Of a stretch of 64,000 bases of DNA, positions 1 to 35,500 are shown piece after piece. Positions within the stretch are counted from its first letter, which is position 1, and the number at the start of each line of letters is the position of its first letter. Source of the DNA: Ophiodon elongatus. Its lineage: Eukaryota > Chordata > Actinopteri > Perciformes > Hexagrammidae. A model generated the notes under the pieces. It was not told the DNA's origin. It saw nothing but the letters and a program-made list of their open reading frames with translations, and ran no database searches. The position numbers and the translations under genes were made by a program. The DNA lies in NCBI GenBank assembly GCA_016806645.1, contig JACSYO010001640.1, forward strand, positions 3,298,501 to 3,362,500, given 5' to 3'.

Positions 1-155
1 CTGCTGCTGCTGCGCTGCTGCTGCTGCTGCTGCACTGTGAGGGTGTGGCGGTGATGCTGAGCAACACGAACAGCGACACCGCAGCTGATGCGCCTCATCA
101 CTGAGGGGTCATCACCTCAGACATCTTCATCTGCGTAACACAATCTACACAGCAG
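1..155 (+). other. Possible 5' exon at the window edge, with CTG repeat
   Basis: The window opens with an interrupted CTG repeat (1-33) in a moderately GC-rich stretch that ends in a donor-like CAGCAG|gtataa after 155. One frame is open from position 3 to a TGA at 102-104 (poly-Ala, poly-Leu, then about 20 ordinary residues), but the repeat alone could keep a frame open. It might be an untranslated exon spliced to the acceptor at 1117, or the end of an upstream gene. I do not recognise the peptide. Confidence 0.2.
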
Positions 156-183
156 GTATAAACTCGCATTAGCTGGTTTTAAG

Positions 184-184
<1 letters not shown>

Positions 185-217
<33 letters not shown>

Positions 218-233
218 TTAAAAAAAAAAAAAC
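185..233. repeat. (TAA)n microsatellite followed by poly-A
   Basis: About ten TAA/ATA units are followed by a run of A residues. The rest of 156-1117 is AT-rich and shows no gene that I can support. Confidence 0.85.
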
Positions 234-1117
234 TCGTTTCGAAATGTCTGGTTCGATAAACTTGACGTGGACCATAACTTGACAGTTCAACATATTACTT
301 TTTCATGCAAGTCAGTACGCAAGTACATCATAATTAATTATGAGCTATATGCTACATAACTTTAAAAAAAAAAGAAATGTGTGTTAATTGTGGGCAGTTT
401 TCATGGGAACAACTTTCAGGCCAAGAAATAGTCCGCATGAAAAACGTGTACAGTCGCAGGTTCAATCACGTGTTCTGTTTAATTGGGGGCATCGTTTAAT
501 TGTCCAATGATTACCACAGACAGCCCGTCTGCATTGTGTTGTAATGGAGGCGGACAGGTGGGAGAAATTAAACCACAACAATTGACACGGCCACTCAAGG
601 TAAGTGTGAAAATACGTTTCATATTTAGGGTGAAATGATCCATTCAACCAGACAGGGAGTCTGGTTAATGTGTAGCTTCACCATCTGACCTCAAGATGGC
701 GTCCTTTGCTTTGGTAGTAGATGTAACCGGACTAACTCTGTGTTTGTTCAATGGTTTTGTCCATGTGCTGCGTAGACGATAGTTTCTGCTGACACGTTGT
801 AAATGTACAACGTGTTGACTGACTGCGGTCCGAGGACGTGTGGCCCCCAGGTGGTCATGTGTAAAAGCAGGAACCATACCTGAAAAGCCATGTAGTGTAT
901 CACAATCAACTTCCCCTCCTGACATTTATATTGAGTTATTGGCGTATTTTTTGGAGCTATATCAGTTAATCTCCTGCACATACCGTTTAAATAACCTTTC
1001 TTTTGTATCCAAGTATGTAATGATTTTGGCCTAGCTTTTATTTCTATCCAGTTTCGTATAGCGTCTCAGTCCAACCCCGCTAAAAAGCAACCTGAATGAG
1101 TCGCCTTTTATTCGCAG

Positions 1118-1382
1118 GCTCTCAGCGGGCGGCGGGCAGTGGGCTTTGTGTTTGACGTGACGAAGTCCGGAGCCTCTGGACGAACCGGCGGCCACAGGAG
1201 CCGCCCGCGTCGGGATGTGTCCGACCCCGCGGCCCCGCGGCCCCGCCCTCAGACACTGGACACAGCTGCACGGAGGAGCTGCTGCCTGTCAGCCCGGCTG
1301 AGGAGCGACACACTTCACACACAGCAGTCCGGGTCTGAAGCCACTGGAGGGAAGGAGAGCCTGGCTTGGGTTGAGTTATGAG
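1118..1382 (+). promoter_or_regulatory. mical2: GC-rich block: putative mical2 promoter and/or 5' UTR exon
   Basis: This is the only clearly GC- and CpG-rich stretch upstream of the coding start. It includes a CRE-like TGACGTGA near 1154 and a CCCCGCCC box near 1241. It can be read as an untranslated exon: a pyrimidine tract and TTCGCAG end at 1117, and a plausible donor GAG|gttagt follows 1382. It lies about 8 kb before the first coding exon, and long 5' introns are usual for this family. That it belongs to mical2 is inference. The alternatives are a transcription start inside the block, or a first exon of another upstream transcript. Confidence 0.42.
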
Positions 1383-4300
1383 GTTAGTTCTTTTTGTTTT
1401 ACACCTCGCGGTTTGTGTGTCTTTCCCAATCAAGTGGGTGGTGTGAGACTGGGACACCTGACAGAAGTGTGCCGTTTTCCTTCTTTGAAAAATACCTGAC
1501 CTGGAAAAAATATTCCAGTAGTAAGTTTGACAAGGGCTCGAGTATAACAGCCAGGCAAGGTTGCGTTGAAAGTTATGGCTCAGGGGCTCTCATCCAAGTA
1601 GCCCGGTAACTAACACTGGCCATTAGCCTACATTCGTATCAATCAGGGGATTGATGTTGAAATAATGCTGAGTTGTTGTGGTGTGATTTGGCTCTCATGA
1701 AGGTGTGAACCTTTCAATTGAGTTTGGAGTTTTATGAACATGTGCTGAGTCTCGTGTTTTATTGTGGTATTGTGAATGTTGTGTGAGAGGAGTCAGGCAT
1801 CCAGGTTTGTCTCTGCTCCCTGTTAACAAAAAATATTTATCTCCACTTGCACAAACTGGGTTTTTGTTCTTTTGATGTTTGTACCAGAAATCACCTTTTG
1901 TGTATAAATCACTTCTGAGTGACTGCGTAACTCCTTTTTTAAAAATGCCTAAAGGCAAACACCCATTCAAAACTGGACTTCCAGCTTTTCTATACAGTCA
2001 AAGACGGCAGAACGAGTAGAACCAGGTACATCCAGGTTACAATCAGCCCTCATTTCAATTTTCTTCTGTTTCTTAATCCCACCATTAATAAGCAGTCTGC
2101 CAAGCTGCAAGCTAATGAACTCTGCCGCGAGTTTTTTTGAAATTCCTTTCAGCCTTTCTAAAGGCTGACTCCACCTGCTCAGCAGCTTCTAGACTGTAAA
2201 TAGCCCTCGGCCTGTCTTTCGGATGTAATGACACAAACTGCATATTTAAAAAAGGTGTGGTGTTAACGGGCTGTACTGTTACTGAATGGAGCTTGGTGGG
2301 GGACCGAAACTGCTACTGTTAATGTTTTCTAGTCTGAGTACCAGTTAACATACCTTTTTGATAAAGACCGGATCGAAGCATTCGGAGCAAATGAGCAAAA
2401 AAAAAAGCTTCTTCCTCCTCCACATTTCAACATCCTGCATGAGCAGTCAGTCTGGTATGATTCATCTGTCTCGCAAGATGATGCACGATTTGTTCAGCAA
2501 CATTTTGAAGGAGGGTTCAAAGAGTCATACAAACAGTGGTAGTTCTCCTTCCCACTGCTGTGTGAGCCATCGTTTCCTGTGTGCTTTGTGGACATTGAAG
2601 ACTTGGCGTACCTTCTCCATCCAACAAAAGAATCCAAACTTTATTAGAGAGTCACTTTGCCAGGGAACAAGCTAACATCTAAACAGTGGTCATACATATA
2701 GCATCTGGCCCGGACACCGACGGTCCATGTGATTTATGCTCCTGGTGATTAACAACCTCTTTGCGCATCAACATTCAACAGCAACCACATTATTCTCCTC
2801 TCGCTGGAATTTCCCTTCCAGTAAACCTTATTTCAGTCATTCATGTGCTATGATATAAATATATGGAAAGACACCGTAAACAGTGTATTGCTCAATAAGA
2901 TAAGTAGTCCTTTGGCGAATGCTTTATCAAACACTTTTGTGTTTTTGCCAAATAGCTGCAAGGCTTATACTGTGAACATGCTCATTGATTACAAATACAG
3001 TTACCTTTTGAACCGAGGGAACATGAAAACATCTGTAAATCACACGGCTGTATAATGTCCTGGACTTCACTGTGACACAGGGAGAAACCGGTTTAGCAAA
3101 CCACTGACATTGACATGTGAAGTAATTTGCTTTCTAAATATCTTTGACATTTATACAAACTTCCACATTTTTCAAACGGTCCTTTTGACTGTTGGCAAAA
3201 TGTCCGAAAAACAACAACCTCTTAGCATGATAGGCTTCAACACTGCTTCAGTAGTTTCCAACTGCAAATTCCTGTGTCAGCCTTTCATTTTTAGTTTGTA
3301 ATTACCAGCTTTACTGAAGTTTAAAATTGGAGCTAAAGCAGCGTTACAGAAAGTGCCTCCTATCGTGCAGCCAAGCGAAGGCCTACATTATGATGACGCT
3401 TATGGAAAACCTAACAATGACGTTCACAACCTCGTCTTTTACATATCGTGGCTGTAGAGAAGTCACCAAATCATTTCAGACCCTCAGTCCTGCAAGATTC
3501 ACGAGATTGTACAATCTCAGGGGTTTAATGTTTGCTTCAGTCTTTAAGCTGCTCTTATTGTCACATTATAAGATAATGGTTTCAGCTTCACAGCCCACAG
3601 GTAAACATAATGAATACTAACAAATGTGAACATTTTAGTTTTAGAAACCGCAACTACCTTCGTTAAAGAGACGCAAAGATCAAACAACCAAATGGATGAA
3701 TCAATAATTGAACGCTCTAGTGAATGAATGAAGGAATCAGTAATCATACATGTGAGGACGTCATCCTGTGGATGAAAACAATGTAACCGCGACGCAGCCC
3801 GGTAAACTAACTGTGAGTGGAAGCTTGTACTCATTATTGCCAGGGAGGTGTTGTAAACTTTCTCCTTCCTCTCCGCAATACGTTTCCTTCCTTGTTCCAC
3901 AGAATAAAAACGGACACATGCGTCCAGACATCGGCCACACAAAAGAGATATAGGAACTCCCAGAGATAGGCGGGGCATGTTGTTCTGTGTAGCCTGCTCG
4001 GCACGATTTCTGCTTTGCTGAAGCTTTTGCTACATTTCAAGATATGAGGGGACATTTAACAACTAAACCAACAGCACATTTAACAATGCAGCCACTGAAG
4101 GAGGCATAAGGAGACTTTGCTGTGGTGAATTCACCCCAGGATATCGTTAACCCACTCCATCTGGTCACGGACAGCAGCACACTGAAAAGGGTTTTAAACG
4201 TGTCTTAGTCATGCTTTAAAGTCACAGAGGTGGAATTTTACAGAGGCAGCTCTCCTCCGAGCTTTGATCTGGACAGGAAAACAGACACACTCCGCAGGAA

Positions 4301-7300
4301 GAGTTTGGATGGGAGGCGTCTCAGGGAGCTTGCACTTAGAGCTTTTTGAAATGTAAAATAAGGCATCGTGTCTCTTTCTCAGTGCTTCACCGTGATTCAG
4401 TTTAACTACAAAAACACTCCTGGTGTTGCAGAAAGTCAATAGTGTCCAATGTAATATTTAGTTTTGTAAGAAGCCTGAGTGTGTGTGGCTACCAGCCAGG
4501 CCCTGCTTGTGTAACACCAGTGAACTCATGACTGCTATTGATTTGAACTCTGAACAGTTTGTTTTTCATCTGAGGTAGTCTTGTTTATGGGGTCTAGTCC
4601 TGTTGATATCTTTTCATGTCATGTGCTGTTTTCTTCTGCAACATGATGCTTGTCTATTCTGAGCCTGGCTCTACCGATTGTTGGCTTACAGAATTTGCTA
4701 TTCCTGCTCAGCAGTAATCCCGCCATCTGAACCTACACGGTTCAGATATGAACGAATGAATGACGCCCACTGATCTTTGACCCTCAGTGCCAGTCAGTTT
4801 GCAGCCTATCTTCGCCTGGTGGTTTATATTTACTACATATTTACTTACTTAAGAGGATCCAAGTTCTCTAGTTTGTAAAGTTCTGATGGCTACGTGAATC
4901 TGTTTTCCTCAGCCACTTGTCTTTATTTTAGAACATTGGACACGCTCGCTGTGAATGATAACTCATTCAGTCGACTAATTGTAACACACCAGAATGTGCA
5001 GTTAGGGTCAGAATAATTGCTCAAGTGAATTGTTTGTGTCAGAAGCTGAGCAGGCGCTAGTCTGTGCTCAGTGTGTCCAGATAAATCATTCTCCAAAGGA
5101 GCCATGTGGTGAACACACCTCGTGGGCCAGACGGGCCTGCAGGCAGCAGCCCTGAAGCTTCACAAGCCCGCTCCTGTTTGTGTAAATGAACAGGTTTTCT
5201 CTTCTGAAGTTGACTGGCATTCACTGCATTATGCTACTGTTTCTACCTTGCTCGTGACAGATCTTCTTTTGTTTTGGGCACTGCTGCCTGAACACGCAGT
5301 CAGATTTCAGAGGGCTGAGATAATACTGTGGAGCTCTGGGGCCGGGTGAAGGGCTGACGTCCACATGAGTGCAGTGTTTTCAGAGGCACACTGCCTGCTT
5401 ATCGGGCCTACAGAGGGTTCCTTCCTGGTTTTCTTCAGTCCAGTCTGTAATTACTGTCGCTGGCTGGCTTCACTACAGTATGTGCATTTCCCAGCACTCC
5501 CAATGTTTTCCTTGTGTTGTCAGCTTCCTATTGTATCCTGATAGCCTGAAGCAATGTGCTCTGCGAAAACAAATGAAGACATTACGTGACTGGTCGGACA
5601 CTTGGTTCAGTGTCTTTACAGTTTTGTCAGAGTCACATTATACATATATATATATATATATATACTCTACATGTAAATGTATACATTTAATTATTTCTGG
5701 GTTAAGAATGCTAGTAAGCTCTAGTAATTTATTACCAAATCCAAATGAAAAGACCAAAAACAACAATAAATTGATCTTACCAACATGTATTGCTTGTGTA
5801 GCCAAAGCCTCTTATTCCTCTGTCCCGTGGATCAGTATTATGTTAAAAAAGTTCTCTCATACACTGCTCTCCTGTGTTGTAAATGCAAAAAAATGGACCA
5901 CGTGTATATTAATACGCTGCTAAATATAGTCCCCAACAGATGAGCTATTTACTTCTGTTTGAGTGATTTTGACTAAAAATTCAAACTTATCCAGCTGTTT
6001 TAGGAAGTCTTTTTGGCCTTTTAAAAAAATGACCCAATACATTTCTGACCCAATTTTAAAGATTTCAGTCTTTAGAGAACGGAGTGTCACAGACAACAGA
6101 AGAAATAGAAGTTGGAAAGTCAAACATTGTTGATTTTCATTGAATTTGTAGACATTATGAAAAATGTAGAATAGTGCCAGCTTTGTTCTCTGAGACTTGA
6201 AATTCACGTGGTTGTTTCTTGGCTGGCCATCCATGTTGTACACTACTAATGATGAGTTACATTAGTGCATAAAGAAGGACACTGTTTAATATCACAAGAA
6301 CAATGTGTGTCTGTTTTACATAAATATGGGAGGATATGTGTGTTTATGAAAGTGTACATGTGCATGTTTGTATTATTCAAATTTTATTCGCCATCCAGGA
6401 ATTTTTTACATTCCTAACATTCCCTACTGTCATAATGGAAACTGATAGCTGGCTTTGTCTCTCAGACACACAGCAGTGTTTTCATTCATATACACTTGAT
6501 CGCGGTTCCATCCTGTACTACTACCTTTATACTACACAAAGTAGAAGACACTTTTCTCTTTGGGAAATGTGCGATAGTACAGTTAAGTAATTATATGAGT
6601 AATGGTAAAATGATACATAAAGTATCGAGAGATGGAAGTGCGTAAATTGTTATATAAAACTATCAAACCAAATTTATCATTGCATACATTCCTCAGTGCC
6701 TACAAAGAAATGAATCACTGTTTCTCAATTAGCCACAATCTGTTTCATTCAATCAGATAGTTTTCTAAACCGACAAAATACTTAAAACCTGCTCGCTATT
6801 AAACTCTCTGATCTCTTAAGTATTATATGGGTCGGTTGTGATGTGTGTGTGTGTGTACTCTTTCCGTTTTGTCTGTCATTAGCTGTATTTTTACAGCCGT
6901 TCTGTGGGTTTGTTCTGTCTGCCCACAAGTGACTTTCCATTCTGTCAGACAGAGATGGTGAAGTCATTGGACTCTGCCTGAGACAATGCCGTTTGAGTGT
7001 TGAGCTTTGACTTGGCTATGAAGACAGTAAGTGGTACCTTTTTCATTAGTCCTCGCAGACTCGTACAACAGATGGTCACAATAGTTCTGCCTTTTTTACC
7101 TCTTTACTAGGACTGAAACGTAAAAGCATAAGTTCAGTCAACCTCCAAATTATTAGACACTAGCCTAAGTTTAGAATAGTATGATAAACATTTCAACAGA
7201 AAATTATTAGTGTTACTGTGGAAAAACAGCCACAAACAGCAGTTGTAAAAATGTAAGTTTTTACAACACAATTTATCCTTTTTTAGGCAGAAATTTACAT

Positions 7301-9489
7301 CTCACTACCTCAAACAATATAATTTTAAACTCAACTGTCAATGAAATGACTCCCCAGAGGCGTTTAGAAGATATTACATAGGCCCCAAACGCTCCACATA
7401 CCACATGCTAGAATACACAGCAATTTTCCCATCACAGTCTGCTGCCATGCATGGAAGATTAAAGCACCTGCATCTTATATCATGCCTGTCACAGTCATCG
7501 CTCGTCACTCATTGACAATCAAGAGTGAAATAACTATGGAGGTGGTTGTGTGACTATCTGACTGGGGGAGCCAGTGAGAGGGATTGCAGAGTGTTGGACT
7601 GATGGAGCGGTTCAGGGCTCTTCTGTGCACGTGGCAAAGGAATGTTAGCTCTCAGAGTTTGAGGCTGAATGTCTGCTGTGAAAGGCCTCGGGGGTCCACA
7701 ATATCTACCCACAGGGCGGGGGCTTTTTGAAGTTACAAAGGTGTAACATGCAGACTGGAGGTCACCTGGTTGTACAGTATTTCTAGGCGCTGGTTGTTGT
7801 TCCTTTCTTTGCCTGAATCTTTCTCTGAAAACAGGATGCAAACACACAGCCAAACAGGATATTGTGCAAATGAATATGCTGATTTTAGCTTGGGGACAAA
7901 CACTGTTGCTGTAGGAGCAACATTCAAAATCGTACCGCATTCAAATCACACTCAAACATGTTGTGACCCAAGACTGAAGGGTCATCAAATGTTGCAACTC
8001 ACTTTGCATTGCGTTGGTGTTCATTGTCCTTGGCTAAAGCTCTCTGTGACCAGTTTCATGGTGCAGTCACACCACCACCTGAAGCCCTGGGGTGGGGTGT
8101 GACAGTCATAGTGGATTACTGTGGGGGGCTGTTAGAGTCCTACACAGCTAGCCTGACCTCTCCTCTAACCATGCCCATCCCACTCCATGGGACATTAAAA
8201 TATCAAAGGCAGACTTAACCCAAAACTCACAGAAGCTGCGGTCTCCACCCAAGTGAGCACACACACGCTTAATGCAGAAAATTTCCACATTTTGCTTTGA
8301 TGTTAAGTTCTGGCACAGATTTTCTGGGCTTGGTTTTCAAAATGCTTGATGGTTGATTGGAGGAAAAAGAAATTGCATTGTATTTAATTCAGTTTAGCAC
8401 TATTCTGACACAAACGTTTGTTTAAGTAACGGTGTCTTTCCCACACAGGCTCATATGTAAGCGTACTGAATGTCCATGCCTCAGTACAAGGTGGACGGAC
8501 CATTTAGCAAGCATACCCAATCAAAGCCAATCAATCTGTGTTAGTGTGGGTTTGCATTATAATTGACTTCAAAGTTCTCTCTTTTTACTGCTGAAAACAG
8601 TGTCTGGTTTTCAGCTGGAATGATAAATACCACAAGACCAATACTTTTCCGGTCTATTCAGTGCTGCACACCAGGAATGAAAGGTTTGCATTCCTTGCAG
8701 GTTGCAGTAATGAGGAAACCACTTTTTACCCATGTTGATACACAGTATAAATGTTATTTATATAGAACTTTTAACTCCCTGGCGCCATGAAATTAGCCTT
8801 CACTGAACTTAAGAAAGTTTATACTAACATATGGAGGACTTATTGATAAAAAAAAAATATATTGCATACAATTCCAGACTCTACTACAAACATAAACAGC
8901 TGAAGCTTATTAAAAAAATGCTACAGTTTTAGCAAGGTCCTGGTATCTTGTAACAATACAGTATAGTTTTGACTATTTGTCCATTGAACTTTATCAATTT
9001 TGTTCTGTGTGAAGCTATCATTGAACCCTGAAGCTGTTGAAAAGTTTGGTTCTCTGTTAAACCATTGAGTAGTATCGAGAACCACAAACTACTCCTTAGG
9101 CCTTTATGAAGTACAAGTCATGAATAGGCTCGATAGCTGTCTTGACAACAACACACTGGCTTATTGTACTTTCTTTCTTGAGTTTCTCTCCAGTATTTAT
9201 ATCACAGCCTTGTCTCTACTTGAAATGTTATCTTGTCAATGTGCGTGTGAGTTAACTCCGTGGGGACTAAGATATCGACTCTAAATGAGGACTGGTAATG
9301 TAAGCTTGAGTCATGGAGAAGATAAAATACAGCTGTGTTGGTAACAGTCTAATCTATAAATCATTTAAATGAAATAATGCAATGAAACATGTAAATTTTA
9401 TCAGGCCAATAATAGAATATGGAAAAAAATCTGTGAGAGACTTTCTGCCATGAGATGACATCAGACTCTTATGTGTCTTGCCTCCGCAG
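1383..9489 (+). other. Presumed first intron of mical2 (about 8.1 kb)
   Basis: If the block at 1118-1382 is a 5' exon, this stretch is intron 1. It holds only short open frames without recognisable protein motifs. A short AT microsatellite lies at 5643-5664 and a GT run at 6843-6856. No RNA gene or clear mobile element was recognised. Enhancers are possible but cannot be seen by eye. Confidence 0.4.
5643..5664. repeat. (AT)n microsatellite
   Basis: About eleven uninterrupted AT units. They lie inside a 184-residue open frame (5369-5923) that I regard as spurious. Confidence 0.8.
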
Positions 9490-9496
9490 ACTGGGC

Positions 9497-9526
9497 ATGA
9501 CGGTGAGGGCCAAGCTGAGGGTGTGA
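9497..9526 (+). promoter_or_regulatory. Upstream ORF in the mical2 leader
   Basis: An ATG followed by eight further codons and a TGA lies within the 5' UTR part of the exon. Its start context is weaker than that of the main ATG. It may lower translation of the main frame; this is inference. Confidence 0.4.
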
Positions 9527-9598
9527 CCACATCTGGCAGAGACTGCTGAAGTAAGCAGGAGCCTCCGCACATTAAACCATCTACTGCAGCGGGGGAAG

Positions 9599-30873
<21,275 letters not shown>

Positions 30874-32535
30874 ACAGTCGGCAGACTCCAGCTGTTAATA
30901 TTTGACTGCAAATGCCATTAAATATGTGGCTGAGGTGCACATTAGCAGGAGTGTTCTTGTCATGATACCATTTGTAGCCGTGCACAAGCACCTTTTTGTA
31001 TTGTTTACTTTCCTTTTCATGATGATACTGCTCTCAGTGTCTTGGACGTACTTGTGCATCAGTCAAAGAAGAGACACTGTAGGTTGCTCATGCAACTTTT
31101 GTTTTGCAAATTACCACAAGGGTTAATGAAAGCTGCACCAAATATTTTTGCCGTGGGCTTGATGTGGAAGCTGTACATAATTTGCACAGTTAGAAAAAGG
31201 TAAACAAATAGATTTCAGGTAGTTAGAATGAAAATAAAACAGGCCACAGTCAGTGCACTTGATACTGCTGAAATCATCTTTGCTGTAGAACCTTTTACAA
31301 ACTGTCTTGGAAAATTTACCCTGCAGTTAAAATCACTTAACTCAGGTTATGACTGACTAACTTGATGCACTTTATCTTTGGTCACTGCCTTGTCGGCGCA
31401 GCAGTCAACTGTCACATTAAAAAGCCAGCTCTCATGTTAACGCTGACCACCAGACAGGTTTTCTTTTGACTATACATATGTGCTCTTGCCATATGCTTTT
31501 TTCTTTGATGTGTTTTGTGTTTTATACACATGTCAACAACTTGCTCATTGTTTTTTGTTTTTTTTATACTCTTCCCATTCGGTTTACTTTCATGAGCAGT
31601 TTTTATTGATTCTTGAATGGGTAACACCAAAGAATCTGTCTGGTGAGTTTCTCTCTCAGTATTTAGTTCTACTTTGCTGCCATCTACTGTTGACTTTCAG
31701 AAAGACTGAAAACAAACTGAGATACCCCGCCCCTTCATTTTTTTTTTTTAACCTCTCTCTGTATAACAATACAGACAATTATGTTTTAAATGATTGATTT
31801 ATGATTGATTTTATGATTTACTGTAGACAATAGAAGCGGGTGAGCATGCTGTGATGTGTTGAATGTGCTTGCCACTTTTGCCATAATTGTAAAGCATGTT
31901 GTTGCCTCTTTGACTGGAAGCTACACAGTTGCTTCCTATTCAGATACACTAATCTAATATAATGATGCTTATGAAGCACTTCATACTCATGAGTTTTGGT
32001 TATATAATATTTGAAAATTATATTTGCAAAGACTTCAGGCATTATTTTAAGTGTTTACAGCATGACGTGCTGGATATCATTTTGTTTTCAGCTACATAAT
32101 GTTTCATGTTAATTTACTTAATCTGCTGCATGTAATATGAGCTGGTTGACATTGTTATAAGATACCAAAGAACTGCTCTCACATACACTGACTGGACTTG
32201 TGTATCATTTATGTTATACATCTGTGAGAAGACAATCAACACAGCATGTGTAATGGTGCCAACATACAAATATCGTCTTCATTATGAATGTCAGTATTTT
32301 GCTTTGTTTTCATAAACATTTTCTACTTATTATTTGTGTTATTTGTGTCTGTATGTTCTCATTTTTCTCTTTTCCTCTTATTCAGCTGAAGCCTTTTATG
32401 AAATGTGTGAGCCAGATGGATGGTTAGGAGAAATTACATTTTGAAGGTGATCACCTGCATGGTCACGTCATCATGTGTCATACTTGTGATGTGGCTGCAG
32501 ATACTGACAATAAATAACTGACCAAAAGTGTCTCA
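30874..32535 (+). other. mical2: Putative mical2 3' UTR with two poly(A) signals
   Basis: Sequence after the stop is AT-rich and non-coding. AATAAA at 31233-31238 may give a short UTR, and AATAAA at 32509-32514, followed by a GT-containing stretch, is the better distal end. The exact cleavage site is inference. Confidence 0.5.
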
Positions 32536-35500
32536 TATCACTTAACAACGTTGCTGAAGTGATTAAAAATGTTTGAAGTTTTGACGAAACTAAACTCATG
32601 ACTAATGAATCAGCGTTTGTCATTGATCCTCCGGCTGTTTTGGGAATGGTACTAACTAAGCCTGGTTCAAGACCCCTGAAATGCTGCCTACATCTCCTAC
32701 TTTTCTAGTGATTCAAATAGTATGAATACTACAATTAAAGTCTGATTTTCGCACCAGTACTAATTTGTAAAGAGAAGAAACCAAGGAAACGTCAAATCAG
32801 TTTTTATTCCAAATTTGTCTTCTCCAACTTGGCACAAAGATCCATTCTCTTTCAGAGCTTTTGATTGTTCCAATATCCACTTTTAAAGACTACTGTTTTC
32901 CAGGTGAGTAATACTATTTGCTTAAATTTGTAAGCAACATGAACAAGGACTCTTTTACAGTGAAATAGTAACATTCTTAGGTAAATTGACTTCTAGGTAC
33001 GAAGACTAAATCATTTGGTGCTAAAAGTTGTAAAATACACTTCTTGCCAAATACCCCTCAATCATATGCTCTGAATTTCACATTGATCAACTTTTAAATA
33101 AAAACAAAACAAAGTTGTTCACTCTTCTGTCAAACTCACCGTGCATGGTTTGTGCAATGGCCTGTGTAACACTTCCCTGCTCTTAAAAAAAAGTTTTTAT
33201 TTCATATTTTCATGATCTGACAATAGCGGCAGAGAACCACTTAACGGTTCAATACAGCACCATTTAGAGAAACCTCCTCTTTCAGTATGTGCATTGACCT
33301 CTCTGACATATTTTCACTTCACAACTGACCTGGTTTATATAACACATTAGTGGCATTTCTCTCCCTCCTAACTTAAAATGAAAAGTACATATGTGTTGTG
33401 TTGGAAACTATTCAGGGATGCACTTTGTGCACAGAGTGCTGAACCTCGATTGACTTAAGGAATTTATGTGATACATGATTCTACTTAAAAGAAAAGTCCT
33501 TGACTCTCCAACACGAGTTTAGATTCTGTTGATAATTCAGTTCTTCCTTTTGCTTTTAGAGTTAATATTGAAGGTTAATTACAGTTTAAAAAAAATAAGA
33601 TGTCCACCATTTAACATTCCCATGTTGCCGTGTTGTTCCTTTGTCGGCTCTAAATTTATTAAATATTTTTTGTGCATCTTTGTTGTTCTTCTAATGCTCC
33701 TTTTGTCCCATTTCAGTTATATCACCCCAATAAAATAAAATAAAGTTCTTTAGACAGTATTTAAGAGCTTTTCAGCCTCTAAAAGCTTGTTTTATGAGCA
33801 CAGAATGTGACAGAGCATAACTTTTTTATTAACAATTAGTGTGTGTATAGTACAGTGTATCAGGGAATCCCTACATCTCTACATTTTTAAATTAGTGAGC
33901 ACATGTTGAGACCAACAAAATGATCAGGGTCTTACGCAGTAAAGGAAATGAGCTCCATAAAAAGATATTTGATTATTTATTTAAATAAATACAGAAACTG
34001 ATATTTTCTAGCATCAGCTGCTGGAACAAATTACTATTTTTTCCTCTTTGTTCTAAACTTAACTTTTTCATGAATTAACAGTACGTAACACCTCAAAGAT
34101 CCTTAACAATTTGAAGATACACATAAGTTACACATTTAAAATTTAAAATTGACTAAAAAAGTCAAGAGTGTGCATGTCTAGTGATATACAAAACATTTTT
34201 TGTTTCTGGTTGTTTTTCATTCAGAAGCTGCAACGCAAGTGAGGTGTCACTTCCCCCACAGAGGACTGAGATTTGAAGAATAATTATAATGATTCATGAC
34301 GTCGCTGTATATAATTGGTTATAATTAATGCTTACTTCTTGAAAGTGTGTAAAACATTTATTCTTGTTTTGTGGAGCGATTCCTGGATTTCTTTTTGTGC
34401 CACACTATTTCTCAATAATTGTATGTGTTGTTGACTGACATCTGACTTTGTTTATCAAACTTAAATATTTTGAATGATTTTAAGCTGGTTCAGTTTCATT
34501 GCTTATAATCTACAATGTGATTTGATATAACAAATTGGGTAAAGGACTGAAACCAATTACTGAACATATTTTGTTTGTACATCATACTGGTTTCTGTCTG
34601 GTTGATTGAATAATTCTTGCAGAGTAATCTTTAAAATAAAAGATCCCATAGGAAAGTCTTTCTTACTGAGCTTGACCAACAAAACCATGAATACCCTCAC
34701 ATCTCTCTCCGTGAGCAGAAACTGACCTCTATATCTCTGAATAACAGGGCTAAAATCTCGTTGATAAAGCACATACTAAAAGAGAACTTCACTGTGTCCT
34801 CTTTAGTCCTAAAAGTCTAACATTTTAAAAGGAAAATGCTCTCCTGTGTCTTGTTCGAAGCTCCTGAGGAATGCACTTGGAGCTGGGAGGGCTAGGTCTC
34901 TATTGACTTGAGAAAATTGCTCAGTACAAAAGATTATTTTAAGTGTTGCACAATAGTACTTCAGAGTGTGAACTAAAAGAAGTCCTTGACTCTACTAAAT
35001 GAGTTCATATTGTGAATGAAAGTCATTATTGCCGGACTTGGTTAAATAAACTTTAAAATTTTAAGAATCAAAGAGTAGAAAGACCAACAATTTGACTCAG
35101 AGTTTGATGGCAGCACTTTGTGAATATAAGAGGAGACGATTTAGCTGGGTAGCCTCGTGTATGTGGAGTAGTCCGAGTGTTACTTCTCTCACCTTATTCA
35201 TGATTGGGTCATTTAAAGGGCAAATTAGTATAAAGGCATCCAGATATTAAATGGAATATATACATCTTACTGATGTGACCTCGGTGGGTTTTCCTCTCTC
35301 TACTTCTAAAACTCAAAGTAGATTTGAGCTTTTAATATTTTAGGTTTTCAATGTGTGCACAGTCTTATTTGTTTTGATATATTCTTGAACTCTCTTTCTC
35401 TGTAATTGCATTAGTATCTGGACTTTAGACCGGAGCTATTCAAAGTTGAATTTTTTAAAAGAAAATTATAAAAAAACAGAAACAGTGTTTAGTCTCGCCT

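Noticed and set aside
3544..3978. 144-residue minus-strand frame
   Set aside because: No recognisable motif; composition like random AT-rich DNA.
5369..5923. 184-residue plus-strand frame
   Set aside because: No domain or family likeness, crosses an AT microsatellite, no good splice or start context.
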